DNA from: Larimichthys crocea
Taxonomy: Eukaryota > Chordata > Actinopteri > Sciaenidae
Length of the DNA stretch: 64,000 nt
Direction: 5' to 3'
Assembly: GCF_000972845.2 (NCBI RefSeq)
Contig: NC_040029.1
Coordinates: forward strand, 1,537,192-1,601,191
The position numbers and the translations under genes are program-made. The notes beneath the pieces are model-generated. The model worked only from the letters and a program-made list of their open reading frames with translations, made no database searches and was not told the origin of the DNA. Every line of letters begins with the position of its first letter. The first letter of the stretch is position 1. Shown here in pieces: positions 11,783-23,890 of the stretch.

Positions 11783-12070
11783 GTCTAAACCGTGTGCATA
11801 ACTATGTTTTCATTTCATTTTGAAATTTTATTTCAGTGTAATGACCCCAAAATAAGAATTATTGTGTTTTTGTTACCCCAGAATAAGCATTTTATACCTA
11901 CAGATGCCACAGGTCCTTCTACCGTAGCCTCTACACTGGCTTTACTATGGCCTTTCATATTCTTTGCACGTTTTGCAGGCACCATTGTTTCTCCTTTATG
12001 ATATGAAAGAGAGAGGGTGAGATGAGGGTGTTGCTGGATGCCACTAAATCCTACACACTGGTCCTTTAAG

Positions 12071-12330
12071 TAAAAGTAAGCAGAGGTATTAAATATTCAG
12101 ATTATATCCTTTCAGGGTGTTTACTTATTTTACAGTATATTATAATATATGTGATGCATTGTAATGTTGCAGCCAGTTTATCTACTGCATCATTTTATAC
12201 GTGGCTCCTATGTTTCGGATGTATAGTCTGAATCTGCAACATAAATAGTAAATAGTATAGCTGTCAGATAAATGTAGCGAAGTACAATATTTTCCCAGAA
12301 TACACTTGCAGTGCTTATTTTGTGTAAAGA
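12071..12330. repeat. Dispersed teleost-type repeat fragment (agtaaaagta family)
   Basis: It starts directly after the element ending at 12070, with 'aagtaaaagtaagcagaggtatt', and passes through 'gatgcattgtaatgttgcagc' to 'tcagataaatgtagcgaagtacaatatttt'. Similar wording recurs near 26920-27290 and 36240-36430. It resembles an interspersed repeat that is common in ray-finned fish. The class cannot be assigned from sequence alone. Confidence 0.4.
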
Positions 12331-12714
12331 CAGTCCTGTTTTCATGTCAAACCTCTGACACGCAATCTGAACGGGAGGTTTAAACATTTTAATACTCTCT
12401 CTCCCCTCTCAATCTCGTTCTACTTTTCTTTCAGATTCAATTTATTCCCCCATCCATGTGTCTCTTTCAGTGTCTCGCTCTCAGACGCACGCAGGCAAAC
12501 AAACACACCCAGCATCTAGTGAAACATCTGTCCTGCTCTTACAATAGCTTTTTTTTCCCCCCCCTGCGGCTTGTGGCTTCTATTGGCTGCCTTAGCATAT
12601 CTATCGGCTGCAATCTGCATTTTGTTGCCCACATCCAATTTCTCATCACATTTAACACCATAATGATGTTTGAATCCATAAAAAACAACTTAATTCACCA
12701 CACAAATCTTTTTT

Positions 12715-12768
<54 letters not shown>

Positions 12769-13400
12769 CCTGCTCTCTCTCTGTCTCTGTCACACGGCGA
12801 GCACGACTCACCAACTCACAGCGGTGAAACAGCAAAGGGTAGGCATGCCCTTAAGTCACATTCACATTAAAGGCAGTGACAACATAAATTAATTGTGTTT
12901 TAGTTCATATTATGCTCACTGAATAGACAGCTAGTGATGATGGACAGAGAGGAGAACATAATACTTAAGTAGCTGCTGCACACACACATTAAAATCTTTA
13001 TTATCATATTTAAGTACAGTAAAGTAGAAATGTTCCTGCTTGTGAGGACACAGTGTATTTACACACCTCACATGTTTAGCATTCAGGATGCATCTACCAG
13101 ATGAAGTCAAGTGTCTTGAATGCAACACCAGCATGGGAATCTCCCCCTCTTCGATATAAACACAACCTACACACAACACAATTTCAACCTCATCTAGAAG
13201 AGGTGTGTTTGCATTAACATCTCGTTCTACCCAGAGACTTTTATTATTTCATTAGTCCCAACACAAAAGCTGTGAGGAAACAGACACAGTGTTATGATCC
13301 ATTTCAGCACAGTGGACAGCTCCTCTGACTTAAGCCTTTAGTTGGATAGCATTTTATTTTTGTACATTTGTCAGCTCCTTTCGGGAACTCTCAACAACAC
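12331..13400. other. Intergenic, no gene seen
   Basis: Apart from the (TC)n tract this is mixed-composition sequence with no recognisable coding segment, RNA gene or repeat family. Open frames overlapping the TC run are low-complexity artefacts. Confidence 0.6.
12718..12764. repeat. (TC)n microsatellite
   Basis: About 23 near-perfect TC units, followed by further pyrimidine-rich sequence to about 12790. Confidence 0.95.
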
Positions 13401-13660
13401 ATATATTTTAGCCATGATCGCCCCATGAGATGTCCACCATTTTGGTCCAAACTGAAATATCTCAACAACTAACAGATGGATGCTATGAGTGGCATTTATG
13501 ATCCCCAGTGGATGAATCCGTCTGACGCTGGCAATCTCCTGATATTTCCTCTAGCACCACTATGAAGTTGACATTTGTGGTTTTGAGTTAAATTTCTCAA
13601 CAACTATTGAATGGATTGGATGGACACCTTCATGCCACCCTCTAAGATTCATTTTTTTGT
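13400..13660 (+). repeat. Dispersed repeat, 'ccattttggtccaaactg' family (copy 1)
   Basis: It contains 'ccattttggtccaaactgaaatatctcaacaac', 'gatccccagtggatgaatcc', 'ctagcaccactatgaagttgacatttgtggttttgag' and a second 'ctcaacaactattgaatggattgg'. The phrase pair recurs within the copy at roughly 100-170 bp spacing and in two other places in the window (16900-17445 and 23370-23890). It is a dispersed family with internal tandem periodicity and no coding content. Confidence 0.6.
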
Positions 13661-13734
13661 GACCCTTGCCACCATCATTGGGTCAGAAAATACTTGAAAA
13701 ACACACGAAGATGATTTGAACAACAACAGCAACC

Positions 13735-13930
13735 GGCTCTGTTGTGGGGACTCCAAATTGCCCATAGGTGTGAATGTGAGCGTAAATGGTTGTTTGTCTC
13801 TGTGTCAGCCCAGTGATAAAGCAGTAATTTGTCCAGGGTGGACCCCACCTCTCGCCCAGTATCAACTGGGATCGCTCCAGTCCCCTGCAACCCAGATAAG
13901 TACAAGCGGCTATGGAAAATGGATGAATGT
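13735..13930 (+). mobile_element. L2-type LINE 3' tail / LINE-derived fragment
   Basis: It contains the characteristic run 'ggttgtttgtctctgtgtcagccc', 'tgtccagggtggacccc', 'cctctcgcccagtatcaactgggatcgctccagtcccctgcaaccc', 'aagcggctatggaaaatggatgaatg'. This is the conserved 3' untranslated tail of teleost L2-like LINEs, which ends in ATGGATG-type repeats. It is on the plus strand and 5'-truncated, with no reverse transcriptase attached. Confidence 0.7.
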
Positions 13931-13940
13931 TCAAATAAAA

Positions 13941-16890
13941 ATGGCCAAAGATCCCCAAGAGAAATATAAAGATCTCATCTGTTCTGCAACAGCACAACTG
14001 TTGTAACAGTAAATGTGTTGTTTTGCTTTAATACATCACTTATTGTCATTGAAAACACAAAAAAATGATGCTGACATAATCATTTTATCCAAACAAACAA
14101 TGGAAAAAGCCACACGCCAGGATCAGGTTTTATGCTGCTAAATTCCTGGAGACGAGCCACATGAAAAGGTCTGGTTCTGAAAACAGCAGTGCATCAAGGG
14201 GATTTATTTTGGGCTGAGATGGCTCAATTAGGTTTAGTTATGTACAAAAAAAATGTTTCAACGAGCTATCATAACTATTTAGTGGTAAGTGCAAGTTCAT
14301 AAGAGGTTCATTTTGGGATGATCAGTCGATATTTTTTCACTTCTTGTATCCATACGTTTCTTGAATCTTCCTATCCAGATGTTGTCAGCAAGGAGGCGCA
14401 GTGGTTTCATTCGACAAAATAAATAACCATATTTACTTTTTATTTATATGGAACATCACTTATCTGTTTATGCTCTTTATGAGACTACTTCCTACTGACT
14501 GGGTTTATGAGTCATGCTAAGAGAAGGAAATTAAGTTTTATCCCTAAGATGCGCTTAAAGGTGTGATGAATAATTAAGTGGAAATTAAACAATGCATGAA
14601 GGGATGAGGCTCTTAGTGGAGAAACATGAGGGAATCCTGAAGTAAAGCTAGAGCGTTTGAGAATATTTCAGAAGAGATATTTACTGTGGTTATGAGTTCA
14701 GCTGCATTCCATTAAGTGCAACCGAGTGATCATTTCTATCAGACTGAAATGATAAGACCGTTTCCCTCTTGGGAAATATTGTCTATCAGGAAAGTCACTT
14801 TGTCCAACAATTTCATGGCCAGATGAAATCTATCTAGTGATTGAGTCCTGCCTGCAACTGTAATAATGAAGCAGTTACTTATAGACTCTGAATGTGAGTA
14901 ACACAAACATGCTGCTGTAGGAGAATACCGACTCTAGTCAGTCATGATAAATGTGCATGATCTTTTATAATAAAAAGTTATTTAAGGGGGGACAACAAAC
15001 CGTCCAAGCCATTGCAATGAAAGCTTTTTAGCTTGTTCGCTAACAGGACAATACATTAACGGTCTACTCAGATGTTGTACTTGGACCAAATGAGACTGCT
15101 GTCTCATGTATTTAAATGATTCCGCAACAGTGGAGCTATTTATGCTCTGAAAGAGGACATCAAATAAAAAATGGATGCTTCAACACCGCTAATAGGCTAC
15201 AATAGTTTCCTCTATTTTGGACTCTCCAGCTCTCCATAGACCTTTTTCACAGCAGTCATTTTAACATGAAATAGTAGGGTCAAAGCAGATGTTTCCAATG
15301 ACGCTAATTAACGTTCAGTTCTATTTATTGCAGCAGAGACTTTCCAGCGAGCCAACATCACTGACAGCACAGTAAAGAGCCCTTTTAAAGCTCAGAATAT
15401 GTGGCTCTGATCGCCGCCATGTTGGCAGTCCTGCCTATTTCGCCTCCCAGTTGATCTAAAAATGGGCAAAGATGTGGCTCATCTGTGGACCTGAGACAGG
15501 CCGAATGACGCCTGGTTGCTCAAATAAGCCACCTGTAACAGCACCCAACTGTCAATCAAAGCAGCCACGTTACGTTGTTAATTCTGCATAACTTTAAGTC
15601 TTAATAACATTTGAACAGGTGACTTGTGTTGTATTGTATTGTATTGTGACTTGTAAATTCACCCTCAGTACAGTACATGCACCACAGCAGCACAGCAGCA
15701 GCAGCATTTCCTCAAAGGTCAGCACTATTAAGACAGTTTGTGATTGATCAGTGGTGCAATTTTGCGTGGCAACCAAGTTGAATTCTACAGAACCTAATGG
15801 ATACACTTCTGTTAAAATTAATTGAATTCCTATAGCAAAATGTTTTTATTTGGTAGTTTGAAATGCTTCTTTTCTTTTTGTGGCTTAAGAAATAAAAACT
15901 AAAAGTTTATCTTGTGCAAAGGCCTGTTTTTGGCCAGGATGAATGTTATTCTGGGTTTTGGTAGGACATGCCTAAGTTGAAAAAAGATAGAGCTAAAACC
16001 ATCACTTTATAATTGGAGCTGAGTCAGCAGGTGAATGATTACAACTCCCCTGCCCTTTGGGACCATCACCATCATTATGATGTATTGCAGTAAGAAAAAA
16101 TGGTTATTACTGTAGAGTGTAACCTTGCCCTGGGCCCTGCTAATTAGATAGACTAATACCAAAAACCGCAAGCTCCTGACAGGCTGTCAGTCTTGTAGCA
16201 AAGAGGTCCAGACTATGCATTGCATGTGGTGGCTAGATACAGTGATAGAAAAAGTGTGAGAAGTGAGACTGTCCTTCAACCTGGGTTCAAGTTCCTTTGA
16301 CAGCAAACATCCATCGTGCTGAATTGTCCTAGAACAAGAGCAGACACTGAATTCCCACATGCTCCTGAGATGTTCAGCCAAACGAGAAGTTTCCTTTTCA
16401 ATCAATAGACTATCACATCATTTCTCCCTCCACTGACAGCACTAGATCATTTAAAATTGGCTTTGTCATGCAGAATTTAGGGATGCTGCCCGCTGTCAAA
16501 TAGCCTCCAGTTTATGTGACACAGAATTTAGAGGTTAGGACCTACAAGGGGATCACTCTCTAGATTTTGTGAGTGTAGAAAAGCTAACATGGTTAATTAC
16601 ATGGGCTGCCAACAAACCAGAAGTGATTTCCCCTGGTGGTTGTAAAAGATCTCTATTACTATGAGGCATTTTTCTCTGGCCTCAGCCCATGAGAGAGGCT
16701 CAGTGTACTGTATCCTGTGCAGGAGTCATTAAATAAACCCCACACGGCCTAATCCACTCAGCATCAGCTCATTCATGACTACAGACAGGGCCAAATAGTA
16801 GGTGTGTATGTGTGTGTATGAGTATTTATATGTATCTGGAGCATCTGGATACAACAAAGTGATGTTTATCAGGTTTAATGTTTACCATCT
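13941..16890. other. Intergenic, no gene seen
   Basis: Mostly unique AT-rich sequence. A few TTGTA iterations occur near 15631-15647 and GCA triplets near 15688-15704. I see no supportable gene, RNA or transposon end. Confidence 0.55.
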
Positions 16891-16899
16891 TAGTTTAGT

Positions 16900-17445
16900 A
16901 TGTTAGCATGGCCGAAAAACAAAGGGTTGAACAAAGTATTGATTTTGACCTGATGGTTTAGTTGTTCATTTGGATGGGAACATGAATGTTTGCGCCAAAC
17001 GTGACACCAATCTATGTAATAGTTAAAATGTCATTGTCATGGTAGCTCAAGGAAAAGTCAGGTGATCACTAAAGTCACTGGGATTAGTCCTCTGGGGACC
17101 ATGAATATTTTGTGTGAATCCATGTAAATGTAAAGATATTTCACTAGATAAGTGAAAACCTTGACCTTTTGGTTGCACTTAAAGGTCAGGGGATCACCAA
17201 AGTCAGTAAGATTTATCCTCTGGGCATCATGTACCAAATGGATGTCGAGAACCAAAACAACCTCATGGTGGCACTCAAAGAAAACTCAGAATCGCCAAAT
17301 GTCTATTCAAAATTTCATGGAACTGATGCAATAGTTGTTGTAGTTGCAATAGATGTTTCAATGTGGACCAAAGTTGTGGACAGACAAAGTGGTGTTGCTG
17401 TCCATGGAGCCATGGTGGATGGCTGCAAGCTGCCGTCACTGTTGT
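16900..17445 (+). repeat. Dispersed repeat, 'ccaaagtcagtaagat' family (copy 2)
   Basis: Two internal tandem units begin with 'aaaagtcaggtgatcactaaagtcac' (about 17053) and 'aaaggtcaggggatcaccaaagtcag' (about 17180). Both continue 'cctctgggg/c..catga/g', giving a period of about 127 bp. The end carries 'tttcaatgtggaccaaagttgtggacagac', matching the 'ttttggtccaaactgaaa' phrase of copy 1 in inverted form. Open frames across it on both strands are fortuitous. Confidence 0.6.
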
Positions 17446-17459
17446 GGTGAAACGAAATT

Positions 17460-20400
17460 AAACTGGGGATATTGATTGAAGTGGTAATGATGGTAAGCAT
17501 AATCATGATGACATTGACATCAAGCTTGACAATGATTATTTATCTTGATGCTGATAATGATATTGCTAAATAAGTAGCATCAATGAGGGTATACCCATGC
17601 CACAGTGTTCCTCTGTGAGAAAATAAATTCCTCTCTCCCATCTCACATCGGTCTTTAGCCTCCTTGCTGCTAGGAGTGTTTTTGAAAGGAGAATATCCCC
17701 CCGTAAGCCAGCTCGGTTGGTCCATTCATTTTTAGCTTAATCTGTTCAGTATGTGGAGCAATTTAGATCGTGAAGCCAGGCCATGGCCCGTAATCCATGG
17801 ATCACTCCAGGGCAAATGGCTGCCCACATCCAGGAATGACCCTTGCAGTCTATCTATTCTCTCACAGTTTATTTCTGCCTGTTCTTGCTTTTGTTGGCCC
17901 TTGATCTCCACTCTGGCTCAGAGCCAGGAAAAGACAATAGAAGACTGTTGATAGATCACAGTTGAATGATTACAGGCAAAGTGAAGCAGAATAGAAAACT
18001 CGACATTGTGGATGCAGGTGAAACGTAGGACGGATTTATTCATTTAGACTGACAAGAATGTTATGCAATGTTGCTGGTTGGACTTTTTGTTTTCGCTGCA
18101 GTCACCCCTCCAACTTTGTCCCAGACTTTTTCCACAGCGGGCCCCTTCCACAGATAAATGTCTCACCTTTTCTCATCTTCTGTCTTGCTATCTTTCGAAA
18201 GCTGGGCAGTTCAGCACAGCAGTTCATGGGAAATACGCAGCAGGGATGCAGTGTTGGCATGTCAACGATAACCCACGTGTCACTTCAAGATACTGCCGGC
18301 GGCTCTCTCTAAACCCGTGGCTTTGTCTTCTGTCAGTGTCGCCATCACAGCTAAATGCCTGTGACTACACAGCTCATCGCCAAACAGAGGTGTCATCCTA
18401 GAGATGTATCACCCTGCACATGTCCCCGTGTCTTTGCTAGTCCACTCGAGGTGCCAAACTGGAGTGACTCTGACTCAGGATAGTGTGTATATGCGTGTGT
18501 GCATATCTGTTTTGTGTGTGTATACGTGTGGGTGCCCTTGTGAGAACAGATTTGAGTTTCAGCCCACTGGACGGAGGCCATTTTGGTAAAGTGAGGTCAT
18601 TTTGGCCTGTTCCCACTTCTTCATGGAGCTGTAACCATGGTCAGCGCCCCAGGGCAGAAATCAGCTGTTTGGCCCATCACACTTCCAACTCTCCATGAAG
18701 TACAGTGCACACTGCACCCAGGTCACCATGGTCTCAATTGTATTGTGTTTCAGTTTGATGGAGGCAATTCAATGAAACGGTGTATTTAATAGAATTCACC
18801 GTGTGAGGATAAAAAACATAAAACATAATAACAAGGACAAGGACCCTGTCAGGACAGGAGTTCTAACTAGTGTCTAGTTGATATTATAATGTTTGACTCG
18901 ATTCTTGTTTGATTTTGTCCGACTTTTCATCTAGCACCACCAGCAGGTCAGAAACTTGTCGGATTTAATAGCTTGGCATCTGCTACATGTGCTAGAAATG
19001 TGTACATTAATGATTCCCAGAAGATGCATTCTCATGACTTTGGTGATGACTTTTCGTCTAAAGCCAGGACTACATTTATGAGTAAAGCAACTGTTGCATG
19101 AAGTCATCACCACATTGATGTCCATCCACCATCAGGGCAACATTTAATTGGTCCGATTGTTTGATTTATGAACAAATACTTGTAGGTAGTAAAGCAGTTA
19201 TAGCCTACCCATGTAGTAAGCAAACGTTAGTATTCTAACACGCTAAACGAAGATGGATAAACATGATTACACATTGCATAAAACCTATTATTATTATCTG
19301 CTAAATGATCTCTATAAAGTGATATCAACAGATGAATGTAGAATCTGTAGGCAAGGGACCAAGATTTTGGCACCAGAAATGTTTCAGTTTGTAGTCAGGG
19401 TATTATTGGCCATCGTGTTTAAGTGAGCTTTGGTTGCAACAGGAGAACAAAACAGAGAACACATGAGCTATTGTCTGTTACTGCATTCATGCTTATAGAG
19501 ATTAGAAAAAAAGGTGTCTTTATCATCATTCTCATGTGTAGGCAGTATTGGATTGGATATTCGTTGTCCATTTCTAGATATCTACTGGCTACACTGGAAA
19601 CATTGAAGCAACAATTGTAGAAACATTGTCCATTGCCCCCGGAGGCTTCTATGATAGTCGATGCATTCTGGGACTGCCTACTGAACATCAGCATTCTTAG
19701 TCTTGTTGGGAATTAAAGTTCAACTTAAAGTTAGGCTGACACTAAATTTTATATCAGGCCGATTTTAGCCTTCCATTAAATACTTTAGCATCACCATCAT
19801 GAATTACTACTAAGAGGAATCTTAGTTGCTAACTGTTTAGCTCCCAAATATGAATTTTCGTCACCATATGTGTGAGAAATCTTGCTGAAAAACACACAAC
19901 ATGCCTTGCAAGTCCAAATTCTAATGGGTTTATAAAGTGCACGGTTGCTTTTCAGTCCATCATTAACACAAATCCCAAGCCAGGTCTCAGATCAGATTCT
20001 TGTGCCAGTTCCTACCACCAAACCCATGAGCATAGCACAGAGCTCAGTCCTGTTTCTGCATTTAGCATTACTTTGCCCTAAAATGACTCCTGTCGAGAGA
20101 CCTCAATGAAATTCTTTGTCACTTCTGAAAGTGCAGCGGTGGTGCCAGGCTCCAGTGTTACAGAGCTCCTCACTCAGTCTCCTCCTCATACACAGCTTGT
20201 CTTGTAAACACGTGTTAACACCTGAGATTTGCACTCATCATACACCTATGTGTGTAATTAAATGAAGCAGTGATTGCTATTACAGATGGTGACAATTGCA
20301 TCTGTTTATGAGAGCAGCTGGATATTCCCCAGCTACCGAATTACAAACAAGTCACATGAATCATCTTCTGGCACCAATGGTGAGTTGGCGTTTGAATCTA

Positions 20401-21270
20401 AGGAGTGATATTGGAACAAAGCCTTGTAAAAATATCACTCACTTGGCAGCAAAACTACTCTGGGCAACATGAAATATCAAATATAGACGACTTTCTACAT
20501 AATCAAACAAGTGCATATATATATAGAGTTGTAATGTGAAGCAATGTGTGCAATGTTCACACCCTTTGTTCCACTGTGTAGTCACTGTAGTGAAGAATGT
20601 GAGCTCTGCTCACCTTGGAAACAGTTTATCCGGAGGATTAGATGTTACCGTCATCGCCTCAAGACATTTGTAAAATATACAACAGTCAACAGTACATGAC
20701 TGAGTCAGAGATCAAAATGAAGATCAAATTGGTGCAATGCACACTGCACGCAGACATGATTACACTACATTATGATGCATTGAGCCCAGTGTTGACAGAG
20801 CACACAGCGACTGAGGTATTTTTAGATTTTGTTTGCCTATTGAATTACTCACTATCCTGGTAATCCCTTGTATTTCCCCTGATGATTGGTATGGAGTACA
20901 GTAGTTGATCCAAATCCTGCCCCTGAAATTTAAAGCTGTTATGGTTACACTGCATATTTAATAATAGCTACACCCTGTAGTTATGTAGGGTATGACTCTT
21001 TACTGATGAAATACTTACTTTATTCTGAAGGTCAGACATTGATTTTGGTTAACATTGCATACAAATCAAACAAATATCCATTAGAAACATAGGTACTAGT
21101 GATAGTTTCAAGACTTGTGATACCAAACAATGATGCAAAGTATATTTATGACCACATTTTAAGAATAAGTGAAAGTATAATGAAAAATAATAGTTTTGTG
21201 ACTTCTCGTATTTGTCTTCACACCCCTATGGGATTCACTAATATTACCTCCAAATATAGCTCTGGGCCTT
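17460..21270. other. Intergenic, no gene seen
   Basis: Unique-looking sequence with a GT/AT patch at about 18483-18530 and short AT repeats near 20516-20524. No recognisable coding region, RNA gene or transposon boundary. Confidence 0.55.
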
Positions 21271-21655
21271 ACACTGTAAAAAAAGAAACTGTTGTTTTTA
21301 AAAGGTAAAAAACTTGCAGCTGTGGTTGACAGAATTTTACTGTAATTAATATGGTATAACCTTTTCTAATATTACAGTAGAAGGATAGTAGTACTGTTAA
21401 ATTCAAGTATATGGTTGGCGTTTTGTTTCATATTTTAAAATATCTGTAGAATCTACAGTGAAAAACTGCCAAACCGTGACAGTAAAAGACTGCAAGTAAA
21501 ATATGCCAATAACTATTACAGCGTTTTACTGTACAATTAACAATCTCTAATATAAAATAATACTGTTTTATTCTGTATAAATTCCCTGAAAAGTGTGCAT
21601 GAATAAAGGTTTTGAATATTTTTACCATCAAATCTACAGACATTTTTTAGTGTGT
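21271..21655. mobile_element. MITE-like element with ACACT..TAAAAAA ends
   Basis: A roughly 385-bp element. Its left end reads ACACTGTAAAAAAAG and the reverse complement of its right end reads ACACTAAAAAATGTCTG. The interior is rich in 'ttttactgta', 'acagtaaaa' and 'tctgtagattc' on both strands, typical of AT-rich palindromic MITEs in fish. No transposase is present. The superfamily is uncertain (CACTA-like ends), and no clean target duplication was resolved. Confidence 0.55.
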
Positions 21656-21854
21656 AAATTACAGAGTTTATTTGTAACAGTAACACAACACAAATGTATA
21701 TCTAGAGAAGGCTGCATTTGCAGAAGACACATGCTCACTGCTGAAAGTTTTTTTCTTTTGAGTGTTTGACCGAAGAAGAAACAAAATAGAAAATGGAAAA
21801 TACAAGATGAGAACAGTTCTGAATTTTGTAATGCCACGGCCTGTTGTTTTTACA

Positions 21855-21995
21855 CTGGTTTGCAGCCTTAATGCTAAGCTAACAGTCTGCTGACTGTCGT
21901 TTCATATATAACGTGCAGATCTGAGACTGGTATCAATCTTTTCATCTCACTCTTGGCAAGAAAGTTAATTTCCCAAAATGTTAAAGTGTTCCTTT
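21855..21995 (+). mobile_element. Long-TIR MITE, 'atgctaagctaa' family (copy A, 3' half)
   Basis: It contains 'cttaatgctaagctaacagtctgctg', then 'ctggtatcaatcttttcatctcactcttggcaagaaagtt' and 'tcccaaaatgttaaagtgttcctttt'. The same ordered motifs occur at 27727-27895 and 62287-62620. In the full copy these 3' motifs are the inverse of the 5' end, so this is a half-element. Confidence 0.6.
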
Positions 21996-23369
21996 TAATA
22001 AGTGGCTGCCCGAACAAAGATGCAATATGTGAGTTAACAGATACCAACCTCAGCCCATCTAATTTGCTGCGAGTGTGTGTGTGTCCTCTGTGTGTATTAT
22101 CTGTGTGTATATCTCTGCGTGTGACACACACACCTACAGCTGATTGCCTGCATGTTCGATGTTTTAAAACTAGAATGTTCTTCCACACTGTGTCCACTGG
22201 GAATTTGAATGTTATTCATACGTGTACCTGCAGGTGTGCGTGTGTGTGTGCACAGTCTTGTCAGTTCATGAAAGGCTGATGGTTTCAGATGGCCTAACTA
22301 TTAAGAGGTTAGACCTCGGGAGACTTCCAATGCGAGGCTCCATCCCTCCTGTTCATTACCGCACTGTTGTCAAAACCTCTGGCAGCAATCCAGCCCACCA
22401 AAGCCATCTTGCCTCCCCCCTTCCCCTCTCCTCCGGTCTGTCTCTCTCTTGCTCGCCTGCTCTCATTCTGTGCCAGCTCCAGCCGGTCTTGGGGATCAGG
22501 AGCCAGGGTTGCCGTGGCAACTTGTCCTATCCCTATTGCTGGATAGATCATCCCTAGATTGTGTTCGTTCACCACCTCAAACTCTCCACACAATGCACGC
22601 ACAGCCTTTTGCTCTAAAAGAAAAGAGTTCTTGATTCTTCTTTGTTTTTGTTGTCTCATTTCTTTCTTTATCTCTGTTTCCCTAAGTGAGCAGGGTTGGG
22701 GAGATGACGCTTTGTACGGCAGCTGTGGCTTGTTTAAGTGGGGGTCCAGAGTGAGCCATGCCTTTGTGGGATTTCCTATCATGCTTCCTCCACTGGCAAG
22801 GCAGTGTTTGGCAGGGATTGGATTCTCCAGGCAAGAAATAGATATCTAAAACTGTCCAAGATGTAGAGAGAGGGTTGATATCTGTGGATCTCTGACAGGT
22901 GAATGCTGCATGTGCATCCATGCACGAGCAGGCGCGTGCAAGGGTACTGCTTTACGTGCAGATAAAAAACCCGTCCACACATACACAAATAAAAGTTTTA
23001 GACATCTCAGAGAGAGAGAGCTGCACCAGAGACAGAACTAATCTCACTGGATCAGTTAAACCTTCAGAAAAACAACATTAGACTGCAGTGAAGGCTGCTG
23101 AAAAGGGAAAGGGTTAGGTACTGTAGCTGATGTTATGAAACTACTACCTGCAGCTTATAATTAGCAAGTCCAAGTACAAGCTGCCATACTGCCAAACAGT
23201 AACTGTATCTAATCTAATTTAGTAGACAGCTGGCACAGATGAATGGATGGGGGGTTACAGTCATGCTAGAAGCACTGCTATTCTACCTATGACAATGCTA
23301 ACATGTTATTTAACACGTATAATCTTGACCATGTTCACTATTGTAGTTGCTAATCAGCAAGTACATTTG
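21996..23369. other. Intergenic, no gene seen
   Basis: It holds short GT/CA patches (22071-22133, 22226-22250) and a C/T-rich patch near 22410-22460. The long open frame on the minus strand at 22309-22782 has no recognisable motif and is low in complexity. Confidence 0.55.
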
Positions 23370-23890
23370 AGGCCAGGGGGAATGTCCATCCAATAGTTGG
23401 TAAGACATTCGGTTCAAACCCACAATGTCAACCTCTTGGTGGTGCTAGTGGAACCAAAAGTCGCCACAGGCATTAGGTCACATCCTCTGGGAACAAGGAG
23501 AGTCTGCCAAATTTTGTGTTAGTTGATTGAGTAGATGTTGCGATATTTCACTGTGATAGTGCGTGGAATATTTGACCTGTTGCTGTTGCCAAAAGAAGAT
23601 AGAGGACCAGTAAAGTCAGTCGGGTTCGTCTCCTGGGGGTCATGAAAGACTTTGTCAAATTTTGTGGCAATCGATTGAGTAGATGTTGAGATATTTTATT
23701 GTGATTTTGTGGTATATTTGACCTGCTTGTTTTGCCAAAAGAAGTTAGGGGACCAATAAAAAAGTTTGTAGGATTCATCCTGTGGGGACAATGAATTACT
23801 GTGTTACCCTTTCTTCCAATAGTTTGTGAGGTATTTTAGTCTGGACTGAAATGGTGGACCAACTGATCAATATTGCCATCCTTTTAGAGC
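23370..23890 (-). repeat. Dispersed repeat, 'ccattttggtccaaactg' family (copy 3)
   Basis: It contains tandem units of about 128 bp: 'gccaaattttgtgttagttgattgagtagatgttg' (near 23507) and 'gtcaaattttgtggcaatcgattgagtagatgttg' (near 23655). Each is followed by 'atatttgacctg' and 'gccaaaagaag'. The right end carries 'tagtctggactgaaatggtggacc', which matches copies 1 and 2. Confidence 0.6.

Larger units (their letters stand above)
11038..12070. mobile_element. Inverted-repeat DNA element (copy 1), interrupted by nested hAT
   Basis: The ends form imperfect terminal inverted repeats. The left end reads CTTAGAGGTCCAGTGTGTAA and the reverse complement of the right end reads CTTAAAGGACCAGTGTGTAG, followed by matching GATTTA. 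Internally it carries the block 'aaaataagaattattgtg' (about 11850-11867), which recurs in three other places in the window (27448, 50340 and 54575). It has no transposase of its own and is best called a non-autonomous DNA transposon, probably hAT-like by its end sequence. A second element is inserted at 11346-11782. Confidence 0.7.

Noticed and set aside
12456..12827. 123-codon open frame ending in serine-leucine repeats
   Set aside because: It is translation of the (TC)n microsatellite.
22309..22782. 157-codon open frame on the minus strand
   Set aside because: Composition follows local C/T-rich sequence. There is no recognisable motif and competing frames run on the other strand.
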